Shown here one piece after another: positions 1 to 7,748 of a stretch of 56,423 bases of DNA; position 1 is the stretch's first letter, and every line of letters starts with the position of its first letter. The stretch is taken from positions 1 through 56,423 of the forward strand of contig JBBINV010000016.1 of the NCBI GenBank assembly GCA_037443705.1. Reading direction: 5' to 3'. The notes under the pieces were generated by a model. That model ran no database searches, was not told the DNA's origin, and saw nothing but the letters and a program-made list of their open reading frames with translations. This stretch comes from 2-02-FULL-66-14 sp037443705. GTDB taxonomy: Bacteria > Pseudomonadota > Gammaproteobacteria > Burkholderiales > SG8-39. Position numbers and translations under genes: made by a program.

Positions 1-93
1 GGCTGGTCGCTGTGGCATCTCTACCGGCGGGCGCGGCGCTGGTGGGAGCGCCTCGCGCCGGTTGCCGCGCGCGCCGCCGGCCGTGGCGCGTAA
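1..93 (+). CDS. C-terminal fragment of an unidentified protein
   Basis: Frame 1 is open from the window edge to a TAA at 91-93 and encodes about 30 residues rich in Trp, Arg and Ala, starting GWSLWHLYRRARRWWERL. The aromatic stretch followed by arginines looks like a last membrane helix with a positively charged cytoplasmic tail, but this is inference from 30 residues only. The stop overlaps the GTG start of the next gene by 11 bases, which fits a two-gene transcription unit. The family cannot be named from this fragment. Confidence 0.4.
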   Translation, partial: GWSLWHLYRRARRWWERLAPVAARAAGRGA

Positions 94-391
94 GCTGCCT
101 CCGGTGCTGCGCCGCATGGCGGAGCTCGCCGAGCGCGAGCGCCGGCACCTCATGGATGAGTTCGTGCGCACGCGCGCGCTCATGCCGATCCTCATGAAGC
201 CGCGCAACAGGCAGAAGTGGACGCCGCAGGACCGCGCCGAGATCCGCGCCCATCTCCGGCGCCTCTCGGAGCTCTCGCCCTACCTCGCGGTGTTCGTGCT
301 GCCCGGGGGCTTCGCGATGCTGCCCGCGCTCGCGTGGTGGCTCGACCGGCGCCGCAACCGCCGTCCGGCGGCGCAGCCGCGATCAGGCTAG
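83..391 (+). CDS. Small LETM1-like inner-membrane protein (hypothetical)
   Basis: A protein of about 102 residues if the GTG at 83 is used; a TTG at 62 is an alternative. The N-terminal half is a charged amphipathic helix region with the motif MKPRNRQKWTPQDRAEI. It is followed by one hydrophobic segment around the string YLAVFVLPGGFAMLPALAW and an Arg-rich tail. The PGG...LP membrane segment preceded by a charged helical region resembles the core of LETM1-type proteins, although this is much shorter and no ion-transport role can be inferred. It overlaps the upstream fragment and converges on xthA, sharing 9 bases at the stops. Real-gene status is likely; function is unknown. Confidence 0.6.
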   Translation: MARKLPPVLRRMAELAERERRHLMDEFVRTRALMPILMKPRNRQKWTPQDRAEIRAHLRRLSELSPYLAVFVLPGGFAMLPALAWWLDRRRNRRPAAQPRSG

Positions 392-1159
392 CTTCCAGGC
401 GTAGTCGATCGTGAGCGGCGCGTGGTCGGAGAAGCGGCTGCGCTTGTAGATCGACTCGCGCTCCGCGGTGCGCGCCACGCCGGGAGTCGCGATCTGGTAG
501 TCGATCCGCCATCCCACGTTCTTCGCCCAGGCCCGGCCGCGGTTCGACCACCAGGTGTACTGCTCGGGCTTCGCGTTCAATCGACGGAACACATCCACGT
601 AGCCCAGGTCCTCGAACACGCGCGTAAGCCACGCGCGCTCCTCGGGCAGGAAGCCCGAGTTCTTCTGGTTCGAGCGCCAGTTCCTCAGGTCGATCTCCTT
701 GTGCGCGATGTTCCAGTCGCCGCACAGGATGATTTCGCGTCCGCCATCCCTGAGTTTCTGCAAGTGGGCGAAAAACTTCTTCAGGAAGCGGTACTTCGAG
801 GCCTGGCGGTGCGGGCCGGCGGAGCCCGACGGCAGGTACACCGAGACGACCGACAGCCGCCCGAAGCGCGCCTCGAGATAGCGCCCCTCGGCGTCGAACT
901 CGCGCGCGCCGAACCCTTCGCGCACCGCGTCGGGCTTCGCGCGGCAATAAAGCGCCACTCCCGCATAGCCCTTCTTCTCGGCGTGCGAGAAATACCCCGT
1001 CAGGGCGCCCGGCGCGCGCATCGTGGCATCGAGGTCGGAGTCCTGCGCCTTCAGCTCCTGAAGGCACACGACATCGGCCTTCTGCCGCGCAAGCCATGCA
1101 AAGAAACCCTTGCGCGCCGCCGAGCGTATTCCGTTGACGTTGAGGGTGACGATTCTCAA
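383..1159 (-). CDS. xthA: Exodeoxyribonuclease III
   Basis: Class II AP endonuclease and 3'-5' exonuclease of base-excision repair, about 258 residues, the usual length for the family. The endonuclease/exonuclease/phosphatase fold is recognisable from LNVNGIRSA near residue 6 (Asn7), CLQELKA (Glu35, metal ligand), CGDWNIAH, WRIDYQIA and the terminal SDHAPLTIDY with the catalytic Asp-His pair. The start is a TTG at 1159 that overlaps the pyrE stop as TTGA, so translation is probably coupled to pyrE. No ATG or GTG lies between that TTG and the first conserved strand. The 3' end overlaps the small membrane protein on the other strand. Confidence 0.93.
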   Translation of the reverse strand: MRIVTLNVNGIRSAARKGFFAWLARQKADVVCLQELKAQDSDLDATMRAPGALTGYFSHAEKKGYAGVALYCRAKPDAVREGFGAREFDAEGRYLEARFGRLSVVSVYLPSGSAGPHRQASKYRFLKKFFAHLQKLRDGGREIILCGDWNIAHKEIDLRNWRSNQKNSGFLPEERAWLTRVFEDLGYVDVFRRLNAKPEQYTWWSNRGRAWAKNVGWRIDYQIATPGVARTAERESIYKRSRFSDHAPLTIDYAWKLA

Positions 1160-1845
1160 GAAGACGGGAAGCTCGAAACCCCGCCGTGCGCCGCCGACCA
1201 CTCGGCCGGCGCGCGCAGGAACCGCTCGACCTCCGTGATCTGCGCCGGCGCGAGGTAGCCGCCCTGCTTTACCACGGAGAGCACGTCCCACCAGGTGGCG
1301 AGGTGATGCAGCCGCACACCGAGCTCCCGCAGGATCTTCTTCGACTCGGGGAAGATGTCGTAGTAGAAGTTGACGTAGACGTGCTCGACCGTCGCGCCGG
1401 CATCGCGCAGCGCCTTGCAGAAGTTGACCTTGGAGCGGCCGTCGGTGGTCAGGTCCTCTACGAGGAGCGTGCGCGCACCCTCGCGGATGTCGCCTTCGAT
1501 CTGCGCGTTGCGCCCGAAGCCCTTGGGTTTCTTGCGCACGTACTGCATCGGCAGCCCCATCCGGTCGGCGATCCAGGCGGCGTACGGGATGCCCGCGGTC
1601 TCGCCGCCCGCGACCACGTCGAACTGCTCGTAGCCGGCGTCGCGCGCGAGCGTCGCCACCGCGAACTCGACGAGCTGCGCCCGCACACGCGGATAGAAGA
1701 TGAGCTTGCGGCAGTCGATGTAGACCGGACTCGCCCAACCCGAAGTGAAGATGAAGGGCTTGTCCTCGGAGAACAGCACCGCCTTCACCTCGAGCAGCAT
1801 CCGGGACGTGGTTTCGGCGATGAAGCGCTTGTCCGCGGATTGCAT
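1156..1845 (-). CDS. pyrE: Orotate phosphoribosyltransferase
   Basis: Converts orotate and PRPP to OMP in the fifth step of pyrimidine synthesis; cytoplasmic dimer, 229 residues. Visible signatures are SPVYIDCRKL, the GGETAGIP loop, the flexible-loop region VRKKPKGFGRNAQIEGD, and the PRPP-binding motif LLVEDLTTDGRS. By recall, the sequence follows the type familiar from alphaproteobacteria (ending in EWSAAHGGVS) rather than the FGEFxTKAGR/YFFNAG type usual in betaproteobacteria. That suggests an ancient transfer or a subfamily difference. It is immediately followed by xthA with a 4-base overlap. The start is an ATG; the upstream region faces the divergent DUF4124 gene. Confidence 0.93.
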   Translation of the reverse strand: MQSADKRFIAETTSRMLLEVKAVLFSEDKPFIFTSGWASPVYIDCRKLIFYPRVRAQLVEFAVATLARDAGYEQFDVVAGGETAGIPYAAWIADRMGLPMQYVRKKPKGFGRNAQIEGDIREGARTLLVEDLTTDGRSKVNFCKALRDAGATVEHVYVNFYYDIFPESKKILRELGVRLHHLATWWDVLSVVKQGGYLAPAQITEVERFLRAPAEWSAAHGGVSSFPSS

Positions 1846-1854
1846 GGCGGCGCG

Positions 1855-1863
1855 ATTCTATCA
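1855..1863 (-). promoter_or_regulatory. Possible extended -10 element for pyrE
   Basis: Reading the minus strand there is TGATAGAAT, an extended -10 (TGnTAnnnT). No convincing -35 lies at normal spacing. If used, transcription would begin only a few bases before the pyrE ATG at 1845, giving a nearly leaderless mRNA. This rests on one motif in an 86-base divergent gap and may be chance. Confidence 0.25.
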
Positions 1864-1931
1864 GGGTCAACGGCGCCGGCGCCCGCGCGTTAGAATAGGC
1901 CGAGCCCACCGGTAAACACAGGGGATAGCCG

Positions 1932-2552
1932 ATGCCGCGCCACATTCTCGCCGCGATACTCGGAAGCGCGCTCGTCGCGCTGCCGCTCGCCGCTGCCGGG
2001 CAGTCGTTCCGTTGCGTCGGCAAGGACGGCCGGAAGTACTACGGCCAAACGGTGCCGCCGCAGTGCGTCGGCGTTCCCGTGGAGCAGCTGAACCGCCAGG
2101 GCGTGGTGGTCAAGCGCATCGACCCGCAGGCCGACGCCGAGCGCCAGGCGAAGAAGGACGCCGACGCCTCGAAAAAGCGCGAGGAAAGCCCGGCCGAGCG
2201 CGAGCAGAGGCGGCGCAACATGGCGCTCCTCGCCACCTATACGAGCGAGGCCGACATCGAATTCGCGCGCAAGCGCGCGCTCGCCGACAACGAGAAAGCG
2301 GTGCAGGACATCGAGGCGCGCATCGCCCTGATCAAGAAGCGCCAGGCCGATCTCGCCAAGGAGACGGAGTTCTACAAGGGCAAGTCCAAGCCCCCGGCCA
2401 AGCTCGACGAGGACATCCGCAACGCCGAGATAGATCTGCAGGCGCAGCAGGGGCTGCTCGAGGCGAAGAAGAAGGACGTCGCGACCATCAACGCGAAGTA
2501 CGACGAGGACAGGCGCCGCTACATAGAGCTCACCCGCGGCGGCGCGAAGTAG
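1932..2552 (+). CDS. Secreted DUF4124-type coiled-coil protein
   Basis: A 206-residue protein with a signal peptide (residues 1-23, ending LPLAAAGQ). A short DUF4124-like module follows: FRCVGKDGRKYYGQTVPPQC, with two Cys that could pair. From about residue 65 to the end the protein is highly charged and helical (Lys/Glu/Arg/Gln rich), typical of a periplasmic coiled coil. DUF4124 modules are common in proteobacterial envelope proteins of unknown role. A purine-rich AGGGGAT sits 8-14 bases before the ATG and fits a ribosome site. Its stop codon abuts the gatB stop on the opposite strand with no spacer. Confidence 0.75.
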   Translation: MPRHILAAILGSALVALPLAAAGQSFRCVGKDGRKYYGQTVPPQCVGVPVEQLNRQGVVVKRIDPQADAERQAKKDADASKKREESPAEREQRRRNMALLATYTSEADIEFARKRALADNEKAVQDIEARIALIKKRQADLAKETEFYKGKSKPPAKLDEDIRNAEIDLQAQQGLLEAKKKDVATINAKYDEDRRRYIELTRGGAK

Positions 2553-4055
2553 TCATCGCGCGAGCTTGCGCTTTAGCAGCTCGTTCACCTGCGCGGGATT
2601 GGCCTTGCCGCGCGTTGCCTTCATCACCTGGCCGACGAGCGAGTTGAACGCTTTTTCCCTGCCGCCGCGGTAGTCCTCGACCTGCCTGGGATTCGCGGCG
2701 AGCACCTCGTCGACGATCTTCTCGATCGCGCCCGCGTCTGAAATCTGCCTGAGGCCCTTCGATTCGATGATGGCGTCGATGGCCTGGTCATCACGGGCAC
2801 GGGTATCCCAAAGCGTCTGGAACACTTCCCGGGCAGTCTTGGCGCTCAAGGTGGCGTCGATCAGGCGTGCATGAAGCAACGCAAACTGGCTCGACGACAC
2901 TCTCGAGTCCTCGATGTCCAGCTCGTCTCTGTTCAGCTGCGCAGTGAGCAGGCCTAGCATGCCTTTCGCGATCGCGCCTCCATACATCTTTCGGGCGTCC
3001 CGCGGTCCGGTACCGCTCTGATTGCACTTTGCCGGGTTGAGCGCGATCAGCCTGTTCGTCGCATCCAGGAAATAATCCGCGGTGGCTTTCGACGCGGTAA
3101 GCAGATTCGCCTCATAAGCCGTTACGCCGAATTCCTCGATGAATCCCGCCCGAACCGCGTCCGGCAGTTCCGGCATCTCCGCCTTGATCCTCGCGATCCG
3201 CTCCTCCGACAGGACCAGCGGAAGCAGGTCGGGGTCCGGGAAGTAGCGGTAGTCCTGCGCCTCCTCCTTGGTGCGCATCGCGCGCGTCTCGTCGCGCTCG
3301 GCGTCGTAGAGGCGCGTCTCCTGCACGACGGTGCCGCCGTCCTCGAGGAGCTCGATCTGGCGGCGCGCCTCGAACTCGATCGCGCGCTCCATGAAGCGGA
3401 ACGAGTTCAGGTTCTTGATCTCGCAGCGCGTGCCGAGCTCGCTCGCTCCGGCCCTTCGCACGGAGACGTTCGCGTCGCAGCGGAACGACCCCTCCTGCAT
3501 GTTGCCGTCGCAGATCCCGATCCAGCGCACGAGCGCGTGCAGCGTCCTCGCATACGCCACCGCCTCGGCCGCGCCGCGCAGATCCGGTTCGGTCACGATC
3601 TCGAGGAGCGGCGTTCCGGCGCGGTTGAGGTCGATCCCGCTCATGCCGTGGAAGTCTTCGTGGAGCGATTTTCCGGCGTCTTCCTCGAGATGGGCCCGCG
3701 TGAGGCGAATGGCCTTCTCGGACTCGCCCACGAGAATCCTGATCTGACCGCCTTGGACGATGGGCAGCTCGTACTGGCTGATCTGGTAGCCCTTCGGAAG
3801 GTCCGGATAGAAGTAGTTCTTGCGCGCGAAGACCGACCTCCGGTTGATGCAGCCGCCGACCGCGAGGCCGAAGCGGATCGCGTGCTCGATCGCGGCGGCG
3901 TTCGCGACCGGAAGGACCCCGGGCAGCGCGATGTCCACGGCCGAGGCCTGCGTGTTCGGCGGCGCGCCGAACGCGGTCGCCGCGCCCGAGAACATCTTGC
4001 TGCGCGTGGCGAGCTGCGCGTGGGTCTCGATGCCGACGACGATTTCCCAGCTCAC
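2553..4055 (-). CDS. gatB: Aspartyl/glutamyl-tRNA(Asn/Gln) amidotransferase subunit B
   Basis: Kinase/transamidase subunit of GatCAB, which amidates Glu-tRNA(Gln) and Asp-tRNA(Asn) using ammonia from GatA. It is 500 residues, about 20 more than usual. Family features are WEIVVGIETHAQL at the N-terminus, SMF/GxxxAFGAPPNTQ-type glycine region, FYPDLPKGYQISQYE, DLNRAGTPLLEIVTEPD, and the C-terminal YqeY-like tail ending QVNELLKRKL. The stretch joining the catalytic core to the tail (roughly residues 300-425) is unusual: an extra segment LIALNPAKCNQSGTGPRDA, loss of the common ANWxxGEL motif, and visibly lower G+C. The start is GTG, 4 bases after the stop of the wedged periplasmic gene. Confidence 0.93.
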   Translation of the reverse strand: MSWEIVVGIETHAQLATRSKMFSGAATAFGAPPNTQASAVDIALPGVLPVANAAAIEHAIRFGLAVGGCINRRSVFARKNYFYPDLPKGYQISQYELPIVQGGQIRILVGESEKAIRLTRAHLEEDAGKSLHEDFHGMSGIDLNRAGTPLLEIVTEPDLRGAAEAVAYARTLHALVRWIGICDGNMQEGSFRCDANVSVRRAGASELGTRCEIKNLNSFRFMERAIEFEARRQIELLEDGGTVVQETRLYDAERDETRAMRTKEEAQDYRYFPDPDLLPLVLSEERIARIKAEMPELPDAVRAGFIEEFGVTAYEANLLTASKATADYFLDATNRLIALNPAKCNQSGTGPRDARKMYGGAIAKGMLGLLTAQLNRDELDIEDSRVSSSQFALLHARLIDATLSAKTAREVFQTLWDTRARDDQAIDAIIESKGLRQISDAGAIEKIVDEVLAANPRQVEDYRGGREKAFNSLVGQVMKATRGKANPAQVNELLKRKLAR

Positions 4056-4059
4056 GCGC

Positions 4060-4791
4060 TCACCTCGCCTGCGGCCGGATCAGCGTGCAGTGGCCGCGCC
4101 GGTCCACGAGCAGCGGCTCGAGATACCCTTGAGAGCCGCACAGCTCGGCGCAATCCTCGGCCGACACCCGCACGAATTCGCCCAGCTCGCGCAGCGTCAC
4201 TGCGCAGCGCCCCGCGGCGAAGCGCAGACCCCCCTTGAACGGCCGCTGCTCGAGCCCCGAGACGGCGCAGGGGTGCCCTCCGGGCGCGACGCGCGAACGC
4301 CATTCGAGCGCTTTAAGCACGCCATGATTAACCTCATACGCCAAGGTCGAGACATAGCGGGCCTCCTGCACCTCGCACCGCACCGCGGCGCTGTAGCGGT
4401 CCATTTCCGGGAATTCCTCGCTCAGCTCGAAGCGCTCGCGCACCTGCCCGCCGGGGCCGAAGCGCGTGCCGCGCACCCTCCCCTCGCTCCAGGTGCCCTG
4501 CAGCGTCGCCGTGGGTTCGCGCGACCACAGGATCGGCGTGGTGCCTTCCTTGAGGAACAGGATGCCGAGCTGGGCGCTGCGCTCGCCCTCCAGGAACCGG
4601 CGCTCGAGCAGCGGCAGCGTCAGGTATTCGCCCGTGATGCGCCACGCGCCGTCGGCGCGCTTGGCGGCGTAGAGCACCATGAGCGCCTCGCGCCCGCCGA
4701 TCCGGCCGACGAATTCGCGGCTTTCGGTCTGCTCCTGAGCATGGGAGACGGAGAAGGCGAGACCCGCAAGAAATGCCCCAAGCCATCTCAC
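4060..4791 (-). CDS. Cys-rich periplasmic protein of unknown function inside gatCAB
   Basis: I do not recognise this 243-residue protein. It begins with a clear signal peptide (RWLGAFLAGLAFSVSHA, cleavage near residue 19). A mainly beta-looking region follows, with repeated short strands (FVGRIGG, ALMVLYAA, WRITGEYLTLPLLE, TLQGTWSEGRVRGTRFG). The C-terminal half holds six cysteines, at VRC, HPC, GRC, EDC, LCG and HC, which could make three disulfides. The start is GTG, overlapping the gatA stop as GTGA, and the gene ends 4 bases before gatB. It is therefore translated as part of the gat operon even though the product is exported. No evidence ties it to tRNA amidation. Confidence 0.7.
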   Translation of the reverse strand: MRWLGAFLAGLAFSVSHAQEQTESREFVGRIGGREALMVLYAAKRADGAWRITGEYLTLPLLERRFLEGERSAQLGILFLKEGTTPILWSREPTATLQGTWSEGRVRGTRFGPGGQVRERFELSEEFPEMDRYSAAVRCEVQEARYVSTLAYEVNHGVLKALEWRSRVAPGGHPCAVSGLEQRPFKGGLRFAAGRCAVTLRELGEFVRVSAEDCAELCGSQGYLEPLLVDRRGHCTLIRPQAR

Positions 4792-6260
4792 AGCGGCGTC
4801 TCCTTCGGCACGCGCCGGTGCCAGTCGGTGGCCTGCTGGTAGCGGTGCGCGGCGCCGAGCAGGCGCGCCTCGGAGAAATGCTCGCCCATGATCTGCAGTC
4901 CGACCGGCAGCCCGGCCCCGTCGAACCCGCAGGGAATCGACAGTCCCGGCAGCCCCGCGAGCGGCGCCGGGATCGTGAAGATGTCGTTCAGGTACATCTG
5001 CACCGGGTCGGCGCTCTTTTCGCCGAGCGCGAACGCGGTCGTGGGCGAGGTCGGCCCCATGATCAGGTCGCAGCGCGCGAACGCTTCCGCGAAATCGCGC
5101 GCGATCAGGCGCCGCACCTTCTGCGCCTGCAGGTAGTAGGCGTCGTAGTAGCCGTGCGAGAGCACGTACGTCCCGACGAGGATCCGGCGCCGCACCTCCT
5201 CTCCGAACCCTTCCGCACGCGTGCGGCAGTACATGTCGAGGAGGTCCTCGTAGCGCGCGGCGCGGTGGCCGTAGCGCACGCCGTCGAAGCGCGAGAGGTT
5301 GGACGAGGCTTCCGCCGGCGCGAGCACGTAATAAACCGGAACGGCAAGCCCGGTGTTCGGAAGCGACACCTCGAGCGTGCGCGCGCCCTGCTTCTCGAAC
5401 CAGCGCACCGCCTCGCGCACGCACGCCGCGACCTCCGGCTCGACGCCCTCGGCGAAGTACTCCTTCGGCAGGCCGATGCGCAGCCCCGCGAGCGGCGCGC
5501 CGAGGCCGCGCGCATAGTCCTCCGCGGGGCGCTCCACGCTGGTCGAGTCGCGCGGATCGAACCCCGCCATCACGTTCATGAGGAGCGCGAGGTCCTCGGC
5601 GCTCTTCGCCATCGGGCCGCCCTGGTCGAGCGAGGAGGCGAACGCGATCATGCCGTAGCGCGAAACGGTACCGTAGGTGGGCTTCAGGCCGCAGACTCCG
5701 GTGAGCGCCGCGGGCTGGCGGATCGAGCCGCCGGTGTCGGTTCCGGTGGCCGCGGGCGCCATGCGCGCGGCCACCGCAGCGGCCGACCCGCCCGAGGACC
5801 CGCCCGGCACCCGGCGCGCGTCCCAGGGATTGCGCACCGGGCCGAAATGCGAGGTCTCGTTGGAGGAGCCCATCGCGAACTCGTCCATGTTGGTCTTGCC
5901 GAGGAGCACCGCGCCTGCCTGCTCGAAACGCTCGATCACGTACGCGTCGTAGGGGCTGACGAATCCGGCGAGCATGCGCGAGCCGCAGGTGGTCCGGAAC
6001 GCCCGCGTGCAGAAGATGTCCTTGTGCGCGATCGGGATGCCGGTGAGCGGCCCGGCCTTGCCCGCGTTTCCCCTGCCCGCAAGCCGGGCGTCGGCCTCGC
6101 GCGCCTGCGCGAGGCTCGTTTCGGCGTTCACGCTGATGAAGGCGTTGAGGGCCGGGTTGAGCCGCGCCGTGCGCTCGAGGAACATCGTCGTCAGCTCGAC
6201 GCTGGAGACGGTCTTGGCGGCGAGCGCAGCCGAGAGCTCGGCGACGGTGGCGTTCAGCAA
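4788..6260 (-). CDS. gatA: Aspartyl/glutamyl-tRNA(Asn/Gln) amidotransferase subunit A
   Basis: Amidase subunit of GatCAB that releases ammonia from glutamine or asparagine. It has 490 residues, the normal length. The amidase signature triad is intact: Lys80 in PIAHKDIF, cis-Ser155 in PGGSSGGSAAA and the nucleophile Ser179 in TDTGGSIRQPAA. The GYYDAYYLQAQKVRRLI segment and the C-terminal GLPVGLQIMG are also typical. The start appears to be TTG at 6260, one base after the gatC stop; no ATG or GTG gives a complete N-terminal helix. The stop overlaps the start of the downstream periplasmic gene by 4 bases. Confidence 0.94.
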   Translation of the reverse strand: MLNATVAELSAALAAKTVSSVELTTMFLERTARLNPALNAFISVNAETSLAQAREADARLAGRGNAGKAGPLTGIPIAHKDIFCTRAFRTTCGSRMLAGFVSPYDAYVIERFEQAGAVLLGKTNMDEFAMGSSNETSHFGPVRNPWDARRVPGGSSGGSAAAVAARMAPAATGTDTGGSIRQPAALTGVCGLKPTYGTVSRYGMIAFASSLDQGGPMAKSAEDLALLMNVMAGFDPRDSTSVERPAEDYARGLGAPLAGLRIGLPKEYFAEGVEPEVAACVREAVRWFEKQGARTLEVSLPNTGLAVPVYYVLAPAEASSNLSRFDGVRYGHRAARYEDLLDMYCRTRAEGFGEEVRRRILVGTYVLSHGYYDAYYLQAQKVRRLIARDFAEAFARCDLIMGPTSPTTAFALGEKSADPVQMYLNDIFTIPAPLAGLPGLSIPCGFDGAGLPVGLQIMGEHFSEARLLGAAHRYQQATDWHRRVPKETPL

Positions 6261-6261
6261 G

Positions 6262-6561
6262 CTACTCGATCACCCGGGGAACGAGATAGAGCCCCTGCTC
6301 GACCGCGGGCGCGACCGCCTGGTAGGCGCCGCGCAGGTCGGGCTCGGTGACCGCATCCGGGCGCAGGCGCTGGCCTGCCGGGAGAATCGCCTCCAGCGGG
6401 TGCGACATGGGCTCGATGCCGCGCGTGTCCACGGCCTGCATCTGGTCGATCAGCGCGAGCACCCGGCCGAGCTGCTCGGCGACCGCGGCGGCCTCGCCGG
6501 GTTCGATCGCGAGGCGCGCCAGCCTCGCGAGGCGCTGGATCTGGTCGGGGGCGAGCGACAT
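6262..6561 (-). CDS. gatC: Aspartyl/glutamyl-tRNA(Asn/Gln) amidotransferase subunit C
   Basis: Small stabilising subunit that wraps the GatA-GatB interface, 99 residues. The conserved start SLAPDQIQRLARLARLAI, the central motif IEPMSHPLE and the end LRPDAVTEPDL are visible. I chose the ATG at 6561 because it begins the conserved helix; an in-frame extension to 6612 would add residues not seen in the family. It is first in the order gatC-gatA-(periplasmic gene)-gatB. The upstream 133 bases are shared with the divergent mreB operon. Confidence 0.93.
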   Translation of the reverse strand: MSLAPDQIQRLARLARLAIEPGEAAAVAEQLGRVLALIDQMQAVDTRGIEPMSHPLEAILPAGQRLRPDAVTEPDLRGAYQAVAPAVEQGLYLVPRVIE

Positions 6562-6613
6562 TGCGGCGCGAAAAAAGACGCCCGGGAGCGTCCACTGGGC
6601 GTAGTATTTCAAT

Positions 6614-6619
6614 ATTATA
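6614..6619 (-). promoter_or_regulatory. Candidate -10 box for the gat operon
   Basis: The minus strand reads TATAAT exactly, about 50 bases before the gatC ATG, within an AT-rich patch that stands out in this G+C-rich window. The hexamer at normal -35 spacing is a poor match to TTGACA, so the promoter may depend on an activator or be weak. The same AT-rich patch is also the likeliest place for the divergent mreB promoter. Confidence 0.45.
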
Positions 6620-6694
6620 GAGCCTTTGGCGACATGGCCTTAGCGCCGGAACTTAAGGCTTGAAACCTATCGGACAAGGGGGCTTCGCATTCGG

Positions 6695-7738
6695 ATGCTC
6701 GGATTTCTAAGAAGCTACTTCTCAAACGACCTGGCGATCGACCTTGGCACCGCGAATACGCTGATCTACGTGCGCGGCAAGGGCATCGTGCTCGACGAGC
6801 CGTCGGTGGTCGCGATCCGGCAGGAAGGCGGTCCCAATGCCAAGAAGACCATTCAGGCGGTGGGACGCGAGGCGAAGCAGATGCTCGGCAAGACGCCGGG
6901 CAACATCGTCGCCATCCGCCCGATGAAGGACGGCGTGATCGCGGACTTCACGATCACCGAGCAGATGCTCAAGCAGTTCATCAAGAAAGTGCACGACAAC
7001 AAGTTGTTCTCGCCCAGTCCGCGCATCATCATCTGCGTTCCCTGCGGCTCCACGCAGGTCGAGCGCCGCGCGATCCGCGAGAGCGCGATCGGCGCGGGAG
7101 CGGGGCAGGTCTACCTCATCGAGGAGCCGATGGCGGCGGCGATCGGCGCCGATCTGCCTGTCGCGGAGGCCACCGGCTCGATGGTGGTGGACGTCGGCGG
7201 CGGAACCACCGAGGTGGGCGTGATCTCGCTCGGCGGCATGGTGTTCTCGGGCTCGGTGCGCGTCGGCGGCGACAAGTTCGACGAGGCGATCATCAACTAC
7301 ATCCGGCGCAACTACGGGATGCTCGTGGGCGAGACCACGGCCGAGACGGTGAAGAAGGAGATCGGCTCCGCGTTCCCGGGTAGCGAGGTTCGCGAGATGG
7401 AAGTGAAGGGCCGCAACCTCGCCGAAGGGATACCGCGCAGCTTCACGATCAGCTCGAACGAAATCCTGGAAGCGCTCACCGAGCCGCTCAACCAGATCGT
7501 CTCCGCGGTGAAGTCGGCGCTGGAGCAGACTCCGCCCGAGCTCGGCGCCGACATCGCCGAGAAGGGCATGGTGATCACCGGGGGCGGCGCGCTGCTTCGC
7601 GACCTGGACCGCCTGCTCATGGAAGAGACCGGGCTCCCGGTGATCGTCGCCGAGGACCCGCTCACCTGCGTGGTACGGGGTTCGGGCAAGGCGCTCGAGA
7701 AGATGGAGCACTTCGGGCCGATCTTCACGAACGAGTGA
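6695..7738 (+). CDS. mreB: Rod-shape-determining protein MreB (actin homologue)
   Basis: Bacterial actin that organises the lateral-wall elongation machinery at the inner membrane; 347 residues, full length. The N-terminal amphipathic membrane anchor MLGFLRSYFSND is followed by the phosphate-1 motif DLGTANTLIYV. The phosphate-2 region is VVDVGGGTTEVGVISLGG and the adenosine motif is ITGGGALLRDL. It heads the order mreB-mreC-mreD-mrdA-rodA. A purine-rich AAGGGGG lies about 12 bases before the ATG. It is divergent from gatC, and the shared 133-base gap must hold its promoter. Confidence 0.97.
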   Translation: MLGFLRSYFSNDLAIDLGTANTLIYVRGKGIVLDEPSVVAIRQEGGPNAKKTIQAVGREAKQMLGKTPGNIVAIRPMKDGVIADFTITEQMLKQFIKKVHDNKLFSPSPRIIICVPCGSTQVERRAIRESAIGAGAGQVYLIEEPMAAAIGADLPVAEATGSMVVDVGGGTTEVGVISLGGMVFSGSVRVGGDKFDEAIINYIRRNYGMLVGETTAETVKKEIGSAFPGSEVREMEVKGRNLAEGIPRSFTISSNEILEALTEPLNQIVSAVKSALEQTPPELGADIAEKGMVITGGGALLRDLDRLLMEETGLPVIVAEDPLTCVVRGSGKALEKMEHFGPIFTNE

Positions 7739-7748
7739 GAGCCGGGGG

